From the NCBI GenBank assembly GCA_026391295.1, contig JAPLDS010000063.1:27346-63974 (forward strand): DNA of 36,629 nt. Direction: 5' to 3'. Origin of the DNA: Bacteroidia bacterium (GTDB lineage: Bacteria > Bacteroidota > Bacteroidia > Bacteroidales > Prolixibacteraceae). The position numbers were made by a program, and so were the translations under genes. Shown one piece after another: positions 24,227 to 32,098 of the stretch (the stretch's first letter is position 1; the number at the start of each line of letters is the position of its first letter). The notes beneath the pieces were generated by a model, which did no database searches, was not told the origin of the DNA, and saw only the letters and a list, made by a program, of their open reading frames with translations.

Positions 24227-24922
24227 CTATTTAATGTTGATTAAATTATTTTTAAGCAGTATTTGAACGATTCCTATAACTGCGAGCATCGTAAAAATTC
24301 CCGAAATTAGAAAGCGATTCGCTTCTTTGTCATTCAGTGGATTACGCACAAACAGGTTTATTCGACTGAGCTTATGCTCGCTAAGCAGCATCAATTTAAA
24401 TACCAATATTCCCACGCCAACTCCTAAAATTGCCCCGCCTAAGATGTCGCCTGGGTAATGCACTCCTAGATAGATTCTACTATAGGCGATTAGGAATGCC
24501 CACGGAAATATAAAGGTAGTAAATCGTAGATTGCTGAATAATAAGGTGGTAAAGGTTGCAAAGGCAAATGTGTTTGCTGCATGTGCTGAGACAAATCCAT
24601 ACAATCCGCCACCGCTATAGAACACGTGAGCTAATCCTTTTAAAGATGGATCATTTGATGGCCGTAAACGCTCAGTGGTATGCTTAAGAAGCCCAGCTAA
24701 TTGATCTGAGCAAAGAACTAATAAGATTAGTGCCACAATAACAAAGAGTGATTTCTTATCGTATTTGAGGATGATTGAGACCAGAATAACCCCATAGAAT
24801 ATTAACCAGGTAGAGGTCAGTGTGAAAAGTGTCATGGAATAGTCCATTAAAGGACTATGTAAGCCATTTAGAAGTAGGAAAAGATCTTTGTCCCAGCCCT
24901 TGAGCAGATTAAGTATTTCCAT
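24227..24922 (-). CDS. PAP2-superfamily membrane phosphatase
   Basis: This 231-residue membrane protein carries the three phosphatase motifs of the PAP2 family: KHTTERLRP (motif 1), SAHAANTFA (motif 2, with the catalytic His) and SRIYLGVHYPGDILGG (motif 3, nucleophilic His and Asp). About six helices are visible. Likely substrates are lipid phosphates such as undecaprenyl pyrophosphate or phosphatidylglycerol phosphate, but the specific one cannot be told. It starts 13 bp after the obg stop codon and is the last gene of hpt-adk-obg-PAP2. Confidence 0.88.
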   Translation of the reverse strand: MEILNLLKGWDKDLFLLLNGLHSPLMDYSMTLFTLTSTWLIFYGVILVSIILKYDKKSLFVIVALILLVLCSDQLAGLLKHTTERLRPSNDPSLKGLAHVFYSGGGLYGFVSAHAANTFAFATFTTLLFSNLRFTTFIFPWAFLIAYSRIYLGVHYPGDILGGAILGVGVGILVFKLMLLSEHKLSRINLFVRNPLNDKEANRFLISGIFTMLAVIGIVQILLKNNLINIK

Positions 24923-24935
24923 AAGCGAATCGAAT

Positions 24936-25755
24936 TTAGATCGTTAATGACTTCCAAATTAAATCTTTTAATTCCGTAATTCCGCGTTCTGTTATAGAAG
25001 AGAAGAAAAAATGTGGTATCTCTTTCATCTCTTTGGTAATCTCTTTCATTAAATCCTCATCCAATAAGTCGCTTTTTGATATTGCAACTAACCGTTGTTT
25101 GTCTAGCAAATCAGGATTAAATTGTTTTAACTCGTTTAGAAGGATTTGATATTCATTGTAGTGATCTTTACTATCTGCAGGGATCAAAAATAACAAGATC
25201 GAGTTCCGTTCAATATGCCTTAAAAATCGAAGTCCTAATCCTTTGCCTTCATGCGCTCCTTCAATGATTCCAGGGATATCTGCCATGATAAACGATTGAT
25301 TATCGCGGTATGAGACAATTCCTAGGTTCGGAACAAACGTTGTAAATTGATAGGCCGCAATCTCAGGTTTAGCAGCCGATACTTTAGATAGCAGGGTAGA
25401 TTTTCCAGCATTTGGAAAACCAACCAAACCGACATCGGCAAGGATCTTAAGCTCTAATATCTTCCATCCTTCTTCGAAGTCCTCTCCTGGCTGAGCAAAA
25501 CGAGGAGTTTGCATGGTTGGTGATTTGAAATGTACATTTCCTAGACCTCCACGACCACCTTTCGCAAGTATCGCCGTCTCGCCATCGGCATTTATTTCAA
25601 ACAGAACTTCACCTGTTTCTGCGTCTTTTGCAATGGTGCCAATTGGTACTTCAAGGTAAATGTCTTCATTTCTCTCGTCTAAAGTGTCTAGAGCCAGGTC
25701 CTCCATGACCTGATCGGCACATGATCTTTACGTAGTCGACAAAATTCGAATCCAT
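24936..25755 (-). pseudogene. obg: obg GTPase gene broken by an internal deletion
   Basis: Obg is a ribosome-assembly GTPase that is normally essential. The proper start is the ATG at 25755, whose frame reads [16 protein letters not shown], then HFRREK, and hits TGA at 25666-25668. In another frame the sequence resumes at [20 protein letters not shown] and continues to the end at 24936. The glycine-rich middle of the Obg fold (GGPDGGDGGRGGH in relatives and the strand after it), about 60 codons, is missing, and the loss is not a multiple of three. The G domain is intact: GFPNAGKST (P-loop), DIPGII (Walker B) and SKSDLLDE in place of NKxD. Translation from the internal ATG at 25706 would give a protein without most of the Obg fold. 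It is 136 bp downstream of adk. Confidence 0.88.
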
Positions 25756-25891
25756 TTTTTTTATTCTTATTAAAGGACAAAGGTAGGCTCTTTATCTGAA
25801 TATCTACTAATTTGGGTTATTCAATAGATCTTCTTGCCACATTGGAAATAACTCGACAGGGTAATTTCAAATAGGTTTGGGAGCCAATTTG

Positions 25892-26467
25892 CTATTTTAT
25901 TTTTTTTACCATTTCAATTAAGTCCTCTCCAATCTCCTCAATGGTTCCCATTCCGGAAATTGGGTGGTATTTACCTTGTTTCTCGTAGTAGTTGATAATT
26001 GGAGCAGTAACATGATCGTAAATATCGATTCGATGTTCAATAGTTTCAGCCGTCATGTCGTCACACCTTCCCGATTCTATACCTCTTTTTAGAAGTCTTT
26101 CAACCAGTTGGCTTTTCTCAACGACTAAGCCAAGCATAACGGAAACTTTTGAATCGTTTTCGGTTAATAGCTCGTCTAGTTTTTTTGCTTGATCCACATT
26201 TCTAGGAAATCCATCAAAAACAAACCCAACAGTTGACCTGTTGCTTGTTACAACCTGCTTAATCATCTCAATAACAATGTAGTCTGGGGCGAATTCACCT
26301 TTATCAATAAGTTGAGCTGCAATTATTCCTATCTCAGTATTGGCAGCAATTTCTTTACGCAGCAGTTCTCCAGTTGATACATGTTTTAAATTAAATTTTT
26401 GCGCTAAAAGTTTCGCTTGAGTGCCTTTACCTGCCCCCGGGGGTCCAAACAGTACTAAATTCAGCAT
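25892..26467 (-). CDS. adk: Adenylate kinase
   Basis: This 191-residue enzyme converts ATP plus AMP to two ADP. The P-loop GPPGAGKGT is at residues 8-16, followed by the AMP-binding STGELLR and the FDGFPRNVDQA motif. The short LID form is normal for Bacteroidota. It lies 22 bp after hpt on the same strand and before obg, an arrangement seen often in this phylum. It is complete, with a normal length and no odd features. Confidence 0.96.
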   Translation of the reverse strand: MLNLVLFGPPGAGKGTQAKLLAQKFNLKHVSTGELLRKEIAANTEIGIIAAQLIDKGEFAPDYIVIEMIKQVVTSNRSTVGFVFDGFPRNVDQAKKLDELLTENDSKVSVMLGLVVEKSQLVERLLKRGIESGRCDDMTAETIEHRIDIYDHVTAPIINYYEKQGKYHPISGMGTIEEIGEDLIEMVKKIK

Positions 26468-26489
26468 TATATTATAATTAATTCTTGAT

Positions 26490-27032
26490 TTATTCTTTGA
26501 CTAAGGTGTAAATATCTTTGAAGTTTCGTCCTCTTCGGTTGTAGTCCAATCCGAAGCCAACGATAAAATCACTTGGGATTTCAAGCCCAACATAATCGAG
26601 TTTTACGTCTACTTTTAATGCATCTGGCTTATAGAGTAGCGTTGCAATTTTCACCTCTTTGGCCCCTTTATGTTTAAATTGCTCGATAACCTCTTGCATT
26701 GTATGTCCGGTATCCACAATATCTTCTAAAATCACGACTGTTCTTCCTGTAACCTCTTCATTTAACCCAATTAGCTCTTTTACAACACCTGAGGATTCGC
26801 TCCCTACATAAGATGTTAATTTGAGAAATGAGATCTCCGCATCGGTTAATTCCATCTCTTTCATCAATTCGGATGCAAACATAAATGCTCCATTGAGAAT
26901 GCAAATAAATAACACCTCTTTCCCCTCAAGATCTTGTTTCATATTCGAAGCCATCTCTTTAATAGCCTTGTGGATCTCGGTATAGGGTAATGAGATTTCG
27001 AATTCTTTATCCCAGAGCTTAATGCGATTCAT
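26490..27032 (-). CDS. hpt: Hypoxanthine phosphoribosyltransferase
   Basis: This 180-residue enzyme joins hypoxanthine or guanine to PRPP in purine salvage. The PRPP-binding motif VVILEDIVDTGHTM is present at about residues 94-107, with LNGAFMFASEL upstream and the purine-binding DFIVGFGLDYNRRGRN near the C-terminus. It is the first gene of the - strand hpt-adk-obg-PAP2 set and is divergent from purE, so two purine genes share one control region. The length is normal. Confidence 0.95.
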   Translation of the reverse strand: MNRIKLWDKEFEISLPYTEIHKAIKEMASNMKQDLEGKEVLFICILNGAFMFASELMKEMELTDAEISFLKLTSYVGSESSGVVKELIGLNEEVTGRTVVILEDIVDTGHTMQEVIEQFKHKGAKEVKIATLLYKPDALKVDVKLDYVGLEIPSDFIVGFGLDYNRRGRNFKDIYTLVKE

Positions 27033-27119
27033 GTCTCTATTGATTAAGAAAATAGGTAATATACTTATTTATTGTAATTTGATGTTTAATTTGGCCTAGG
27101 TTGGCTCCGTTAAGAGCAA

Positions 27120-27127
27120 CAAAGATA
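27120..27127 (-). promoter_or_regulatory. -7 element for the hpt operon
   Basis: On the - strand this reads TATCTTTG, an exact match to TAnnTTTG, about 90 bp upstream of the hpt ATG. No clear TTTG box is seen at the expected spacing. Confidence 0.4.
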
Positions 27128-27180
27128 GGATTTCTTTCGGCTAGATCTATGAATATTCTGAGAAGAATTGAAAATTCATC

Positions 27181-27207
27181 TTGATTGTTTAAAAAATTCT
27201 AATTTTG
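27181..27207 (+). promoter_or_regulatory. Promoter of purE
   Basis: TTG (27181-27183), a spacer of 16, and TAATTTTG (27200-27207) match the Bacteroidota pattern TTG/TAnnTTTG. The element ends 47 bp before the purE ATG. Confidence 0.55.
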
Positions 27208-27254
27208 TAAGATCAATTTAATTCTAAGTTCAATTCTAATCTAATTTTATAGTA

Positions 27255-27761
27255 ATGGAACCCAAAGTAAGCATTATCATGGGCAGCACATCTGATCTTC
27301 CTGTTATGGAGGCTGCCGCTCGTATTCTTAATGATTTTGAGATCCCTTTTGAGATGAATGCATTGTCGGCACACCGGACTCCGGATGTGGTTGAACAATT
27401 TGCAAAAGGCGCTCATGCTCGTGGAATAAAAGTTATCATAGCTGCTGCTGGGATGGCAGCACATTTGCCAGGCGTAATTGCTGCGATGACCCCAATACCA
27501 GTTATCGGTGTCCCAATTAATGCAAGTCTTGATGGTTTGGATTCCCTTCTAGCTATTGTTCAGATGCCTCCAGGTATTCCAGTGGCAACAGTTGCGATTA
27601 ATGGATCGGGCAATGCGGCTATTCTTGCTGCACAAATTATAGCGAGTGGAGATCCACAGCTAATGACTAAACTGATTGCCTTCAAGGAAAATCTAAAAGT
27701 TAAAATCGTTGATGCAAACGCTGAATTATCGAAAATTAAATTCCCATACAAAACAAATTAG
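27255..27761 (+). CDS. purE: N5-carboxyaminoimidazole ribonucleotide mutase
   Basis: This 168-residue enzyme moves the carboxyl group of N5-CAIR to make CAIR in purine synthesis. The class I PurE motifs are visible: MGSTSDLPVMEAAA, LSAHRTPD, AAAGMAAHLPGVIAAMTPIPVIGVP and MPPGIPVATVAI. It is complete. It is divergent from hpt and is followed by a strong terminator, so it is probably transcribed alone. Confidence 0.96.
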   Translation: MEPKVSIIMGSTSDLPVMEAAARILNDFEIPFEMNALSAHRTPDVVEQFAKGAHARGIKVIIAAAGMAAHLPGVIAAMTPIPVIGVPINASLDGLDSLLAIVQMPPGIPVATVAINGSGNAAILAAQIIASGDPQLMTKLIAFKENLKVKIVDANAELSKIKFPYKTN

Positions 27762-27792
27762 ACCCTAATTTTTGTTTTAATTTCCGTATATT

Positions 27793-27828
27793 AGAGGAGG
27801 TGATCAGATGAGAACCTCCTCTTTTTTT
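27793..27828 (+). terminator. Intrinsic terminator of purE
   Basis: AGAGGAGGT (27793-27801) pairs perfectly with ACCTCCTCT (27814-27822), with a 12-nt loop and seven T. It lies 31 bp after the purE stop codon. Confidence 0.9.
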
Positions 27829-28076
27829 CTGCTTTAAATATTTGAGGTTCTGGTTTTCGTTCTGCTTGCTGCTCGTATTATGCTGCAAGTTGTTTGTTAT
27901 TCTGTCTGTAATGCTTTATTGCTTCCTCTATTTTTAAAAGGTTCCAGCGATCTTCCTAGTAGGTCATCTGCAATTCTATTTCATAATTTCCCTAGTCATC
28001 TTTTCTCTATTCCGCTTCAGGATTTTAGCTTTTTATACGGCTTCAGTTTGCCGTTTTTAGAAACAGACCGGCTCTT

Positions 28077-30116
28077 ATGAAGAGTGGCTACGTCATTCTC
28101 CTACTTCTGCTGATTAGCTTCCCGAAAATTTTGTTTTCTCAAGGGTTAGAAGATCAAACAGACCTTGATTTTGAGCTAGCTGTTGAGTCGATAGCTACTT
28201 CAGAGGAAGGGGATGTCGATAATTCTGTCATGCTCGAGGATCTGACCTCAAATTTGGAACATCCTATCAATGTTAATATGGCAAATGAAAATGAATTGGA
28301 AAGATTAAATAGATTGAATTTTAGTCAGATACAGCAGATTTTAACGTACCGAAAAGAGTTTGGATATTTTTCTTCGCCGTATGAATTAATGGCTATTGAT
28401 GGAATTACAATTGATGATCTCAATGCTTTAAGGCCAATGATTACTTTTGAATTGCCCGCCGATTCATTGCTTAAGCCCCGAACATATTTGCGAAACAACC
28501 TGATCACCCGAGTAAAAAGCACCTTTCCACAAGCGAAAGGTTATCAATCAGCTACGCTAAATAAAGCGGCTGTTTATTCCGGTATTCCGATCTCGCTCTA
28601 TAGTCGTTATCACCTTGAAGTAAACCGCAAATTGGAACTAGGCTTTTTAGTTGATAATGATGCAGGTGAGCAATTTTTTTCGCTGAGTAATAAGTATGGA
28701 TTTGATTATTATTCGGGTTATCTTTCCTATAAAGGTGATGGCATCCTAAAGCAAATTACGGTTGGCGATTTTTTATTTCAGGTTGGTCAGGGCTTAAGTT
28801 TCGGGGGAGGGGGTGGTTTGGGAAAATCTGCTAATACTATGGGGATTCTGAAATTCGGACAAACACTCAGGCCGTATACTTCATCTGATGAAAATCGATT
28901 CTTTCGTGGTGTGTCGGTTGAATTACAAAAGGGTTATGGAAAGCTGGTGCTTTTTTATTCTCTAAAAAACAGGGATGCAAATACCTCCATCATCTCTGGA
29001 GTACGGAATTTTACTTCTCTCCAGACTTCTGGTTATCATCGTACTTTGTCTGAGATAGATGATGAGCATAGCCTAAGCGAGCAACTTTTAGGTGCTTATG
29101 GTGAGGTAAAATTTACTCGATTTAAAATTGGTGGGTTAGTGGTCTTCCAGCATTACAATCTTCCTATGATTACGGGATCTTCCCTTTATAAGGCGAAGAG
29201 TTTTTCAGGTCAGGATAATTCAAATCTAGGTATCGATTATCAGTGGTCACTTAAACGATTGCAATGTTTTGGCGAGGTAGGACGATCAAGGAATGGAAAG
29301 CTTGGTGTCGTGCAGGGTGTTGTTTGGCACACGATGCCAAAGGTGAGTTTAAGTGCTTATTATCGCCAATTTGACCCCGGATTTCACGCTTTTTACGGAA
29401 GTTCATTATCTGAGAGTTCAGGGAATCATGATGAGACTGGCCTTTACTTGGGTCTTATGGCAAGTCCACTATCAAAGCTTAAGATATTTGGTTATTTCGA
29501 TTTTTTTCACTTCCCGTGGATTACCTATAGTACAGTAGCTCCTTCAAGCGGGCAGGATTTAATGGGTCAGCTGAGTTATTCGATTACTAAAAAAGTCACC
29601 CTCTACTTAAAGGGTAAATTTGAAACGAAGCCTCAAAAGACCCCTTCGTCTAAATCACCCATAATTGATTTAGATGAGCGAACTACCAAATGGCGTTTGC
29701 AAGGCGATTTTCTTGTTAGCCGTTGGGTAACTCTTCGCAGTCGTTGCGAATATGTTTCTACTAGTTTTAATCAGGTTACAGAGCAAGGGTGGTTGGCCTT
29801 TCAGGATGTCGTTATCGCACCGATAAAGAATTTAACCTGTTGGATCCGTTACTGCTGGTTTAATACCGATGGTTACAATTCGCGTGTTTATGCCTATGAG
29901 AATGATCTATTGTATAGTTTTTCAATTCCTGAATTTCATGGTATCGGTCAACGGACTTATTTAACGCTAAAATGGTCGCCCAGTTCGCATACAACATTTT
30001 ACCTAAAGTCGGGTTTGACCATTCACGCAGGTGCCGAATCATGGGGTTCCGGCTATGATGTAACGCCAGGAGATAAACGAGTTGAGCTGAGGGGATTGTT
30101 CGCTTGGCGGTTTTAA
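28077..30116 (+). CDS. Secreted helix-hairpin-helix protein with probable outer-membrane barrel
   Basis: This 679-residue protein has a signal peptide (about 1-22, ILFSQG). An acidic stretch follows, then a ComEA-like helix-hairpin-helix region at about 62-125 (VNMANENELERLNRLNFSQ, then GYFSSPYELMAIDGITIDDL). The remaining 550 residues consist of alternating strands rich in aromatic residues (ITVGDFLFQVGQGLSFGGG, KLVLFYSLKNRD) and end in LFAWRF, with the terminal Phe expected of an outer-membrane beta-barrel. Similar proteins are widespread in Bacteroidota, but I know of no proven function. HhH domains bind DNA without sequence specificity, so a role with extracellular DNA is possible. It stands between the purE terminator and an acyltransferase gene. 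The start is supported by the signal peptide. Confidence 0.8.
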   Translation: MKSGYVILLLLLISFPKILFSQGLEDQTDLDFELAVESIATSEEGDVDNSVMLEDLTSNLEHPINVNMANENELERLNRLNFSQIQQILTYRKEFGYFSSPYELMAIDGITIDDLNALRPMITFELPADSLLKPRTYLRNNLITRVKSTFPQAKGYQSATLNKAAVYSGIPISLYSRYHLEVNRKLELGFLVDNDAGEQFFSLSNKYGFDYYSGYLSYKGDGILKQITVGDFLFQVGQGLSFGGGGGLGKSANTMGILKFGQTLRPYTSSDENRFFRGVSVELQKGYGKLVLFYSLKNRDANTSIISGVRNFTSLQTSGYHRTLSEIDDEHSLSEQLLGAYGEVKFTRFKIGGLVVFQHYNLPMITGSSLYKAKSFSGQDNSNLGIDYQWSLKRLQCFGEVGRSRNGKLGVVQGVVWHTMPKVSLSAYYRQFDPGFHAFYGSSLSESSGNHDETGLYLGLMASPLSKLKIFGYFDFFHFPWITYSTVAPSSGQDLMGQLSYSITKKVTLYLKGKFETKPQKTPSSKSPIIDLDERTTKWRLQGDFLVSRWVTLRSRCEYVSTSFNQVTEQGWLAFQDVVIAPIKNLTCWIRYCWFNTDGYNSRVYAYENDLLYSFSIPEFHGIGQRTYLTLKWSPSSHTTFYLKSGLTIHAGAESWGSGYDVTPGDKRVELRGLFAWRF

Positions 30117-30220
30117 TCAATTAGTAAAATAAATGCTTTTTTGAAGTTCTTTAAATCAATAAGTTAGCGGTTTATTTTGATCAAATCTGACTTTTTTTAA
30201 CATTTATTCATCTGTATAGC

Positions 30221-30228
30221 TATTTTTG
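30221..30228 (+). promoter_or_regulatory. -7 promoter element for the acyltransferase-HAD pair
   Basis: TATTTTTG is an exact TAnnTTTG match, 44 bp before the ATG at 30273. The transcript would start near 30235, which rules out the in-frame TTG at 30234 as the start codon. Confidence 0.55.
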
Positions 30229-30272
30229 TAACTTTGTTTTTAACTACTAAGCTTCAACATAACTTCAATTTT

Positions 30273-31427
30273 ATGCAGGATTCTAACGATTTTGATGAGA
30301 TCAGACCCTACCGTGATGCGGAAGTGGCTGAGGTCATGAATAGGTTATTGGTAGATCCTGTTTTTGCTAAAGTACTCCAAAATCTTTTTGTTGAAGAATC
30401 TAAGATAAATGCAGTTAAAGCAGCATTAGCAGCCACTAAAACCGTTGAGTCTTTTCAATTAAATTTTTCTGTTCCGTTTTTAGAGCGAATTATTCAATCT
30501 AGTGTCACTGAACTAACAATTGGTGGACTAGAGTTGTTGAATTCAGAGCAGAGCTATTTATTTGTCTCAAATCACCGCGATATTATTCTGGATTCAGCAT
30601 TTTTAAATGTTGAGATCTACCGTAATGGTTTCAAACCAACAGAAATTGCGATCGGCAGTAATCTTTTGGTTTATCCTTGGATTGAAGATGTTTCTCGTGT
30701 TAATAGGTCTTTTATTGTAAAACGTAATATCCCTGTCCGTCAAATGCTTGAATCGTCGGCTTTGCTTTCTCAATATATGCGCCATACGATTACAAACAAT
30801 GGTAATTCAATTTGGATTGCTCAGCGCGAAGGTCGATCAAAAGATGGTCTGGATCAAACATCTCCTGCTCTTTTGAAGATGTTAAACATGTCTAACAAGG
30901 GAAGTTTTGCTGATGGATTTAATGAACTGACAATTGTACCTATGGCTATCTCCTATGAGATAGAGCCTTGCGGAAATGAAAAAGTAGCAGAACTGCTTAA
31001 GCGCCAAGCTGATTGCACATTTCAGAAATCAGAAAAAGACGATCTTCTAAGTATGGTAAGTGGTCTTAAAAATCATAAAGGTCGTGTGCACATCCAATTT
31101 AGTGCCCCAATTGGAGGGGCTGCAATCACCGCTTTGAATCAAAATGGAAATGTAAACGATGAATTAAAGAGGTTAGCCGAATATATTGATCTACAGATTT
31201 ATCAGAATTATAGGCTCTACCCAAATAACTACATTGCTTACGATTTATTTTTCAAATGCAATAAATACACTGAAAAATACACTCAAGAGGAGCAGCGCCT
31301 GTTTATTGAATTAACTCATCAGCGACTAAAACTAGTCGATGAAGACCGTGAAGAGGCTATGAGTTTGTGGTTGAAGATGTATGCTACGCCAGTAACAAGT
31401 TTAGAAAACTGCTCACCTCACGTTTAA
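30273..31427 (+). CDS. Glycerol-phosphate-type acyltransferase (PlsC-like)
   Basis: This 384-residue protein resembles 1-acyl-glycerol-3-phosphate acyltransferases of Bacteroidota. It has an SNHRDI box (block I, with H and D in the form HRDIILD in place of HxxxxD), an RVNRSFIVKR segment and an IWIAQREGRSKDG segment (block III, here EGR), then IVPMAISYE (block IV, with Pro). It is probably cytoplasmic-membrane associated and involved in phospholipid or related lipid synthesis. I chose the ATG at 30273 over the in-frame TTG at 30234 because the promoter overlaps the latter. A HAD phosphatase gene begins 2 bp after its stop codon, so the two are translationally coupled. Confidence 0.82.
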   Translation: MQDSNDFDEIRPYRDAEVAEVMNRLLVDPVFAKVLQNLFVEESKINAVKAALAATKTVESFQLNFSVPFLERIIQSSVTELTIGGLELLNSEQSYLFVSNHRDIILDSAFLNVEIYRNGFKPTEIAIGSNLLVYPWIEDVSRVNRSFIVKRNIPVRQMLESSALLSQYMRHTITNNGNSIWIAQREGRSKDGLDQTSPALLKMLNMSNKGSFADGFNELTIVPMAISYEIEPCGNEKVAELLKRQADCTFQKSEKDDLLSMVSGLKNHKGRVHIQFSAPIGGAAITALNQNGNVNDELKRLAEYIDLQIYQNYRLYPNNYIAYDLFFKCNKYTEKYTQEEQRLFIELTHQRLKLVDEDREEAMSLWLKMYATPVTSLENCSPHV

Positions 31428-31429
31428 CC

Positions 31430-32065
31430 GTGAATTATGAATCTATAATCTGGGATTGGAATGGAACATTACTCGATGATGTTCAGATCTCCTTAGAGAC
31501 CATAAATACGGTTTTAGCCTTTCGTGATCTAGAACAAATTTCCAAAGATCGTTATCTCGATATTTTCACCTTCCCTGTTCAAGATTATTATGCTCAATTG
31601 GGTTTTGATTTTGACCATGAGCCTTTTGAAATCCCAGCGGCTCATTATATTAAACACTACAATCAAGCTGCGGAACAAAGCGAACTACATCAGGACGCAA
31701 CAACTATCTTGAATTATTTTAAATCTTTAGGATGCCGACAGTTTATATTGTCTGCAATGGAGCAGAAGCAGTTAGATAAGATGCTTTCGGATCATGACCT
31801 AATGCGGTTTTTCGAAGGTGCTTCAGGACTAAATCATCAATTAGCAACCTCGAAATTTGAGAATGGTCAGCTTTTGGTTGAGAAATACAAGCTAAATCCG
31901 TCCAGAACCTTACTGATAGGAGACACCATTCATGATTATGAAGTGGCAAAATTGTTGGGCTGTAGCTGTATTTTAACGGCTCATGGACATCAATCGCATG
32001 CTAGATTGGTGAAATCTGGAGCACAAGTTGTCAGTGGCTTAAAAGCTTTACAAAAGAGTATCTGA
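31430..32065 (+). CDS. HAD-family phosphatase (phosphoglycolate phosphatase-like)
   Basis: This 211-residue hydrolase has all HAD motifs: DWNGTLLDD (nucleophile and acid Asp), ILSAMEQ (motif II), the SKFENG Lys region (motif III) and LLIGDTIHDYEVA (motif IV). The alpha-helical cap lies at about 20-80. There is no ATG in frame before the first motif; the GTG at 31430, 2 bp after the acyltransferase stop codon, fits best. An earlier GTG at 31367 would add 21 residues that overlap the upstream gene. The substrate is unknown; phosphoglycolate is the closest guess. It converges with lysC, 6 bp away. Confidence 0.85.
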   Translation: MNYESIIWDWNGTLLDDVQISLETINTVLAFRDLEQISKDRYLDIFTFPVQDYYAQLGFDFDHEPFEIPAAHYIKHYNQAAEQSELHQDATTILNYFKSLGCRQFILSAMEQKQLDKMLSDHDLMRFFEGASGLNHQLATSKFENGQLLVEKYKLNPSRTLLIGDTIHDYEVAKLLGCSCILTAHGHQSHARLVKSGAQVVSGLKALQKSI

Positions 32066-32098
32066 AACTTTTTAAGCGTTTAAAAGTTTCGCGCTTAA
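32064..32098. repeat. Two overlapping inverted repeats at the convergent gene ends
   Basis: GAAACTTTT (32064-32072) pairs with AAAAGTTTC (32082-32090), and TTAAGCG (32072-32078) pairs with CGCTTAA (32092-32098). They cannot form together. They cover the stop codons of the HAD gene and of lysC, which are only 6 bp apart. They are a possible transcription-collision or terminator structure without a clear T-run. Confidence 0.4.

Noticed and set aside
25666-25706. ATG at 25706 as the natural start of a short Obg
   Set aside because: The first dozen residues from that ATG are the true Obg N-terminal coding read out of frame, and the genuine Obg start is visible at 25755. The short frame is a by-product of the deletion.
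27880-28080. 66-codon open frame before the HhH gene
   Set aside because: The product is a hydrophobic, Ser/Leu/Phe-rich chain with no family resemblance. It overlaps the next start by ATGA only and lies in an AT/TC-rich spacer. I see no start signal or promoter for it.
30234-30272. TTG at 30234 as start of the acyltransferase
   Set aside because: It lies 6 bp after an exact -7 promoter element, at the expected transcription start; the ATG at 30273 is better placed.
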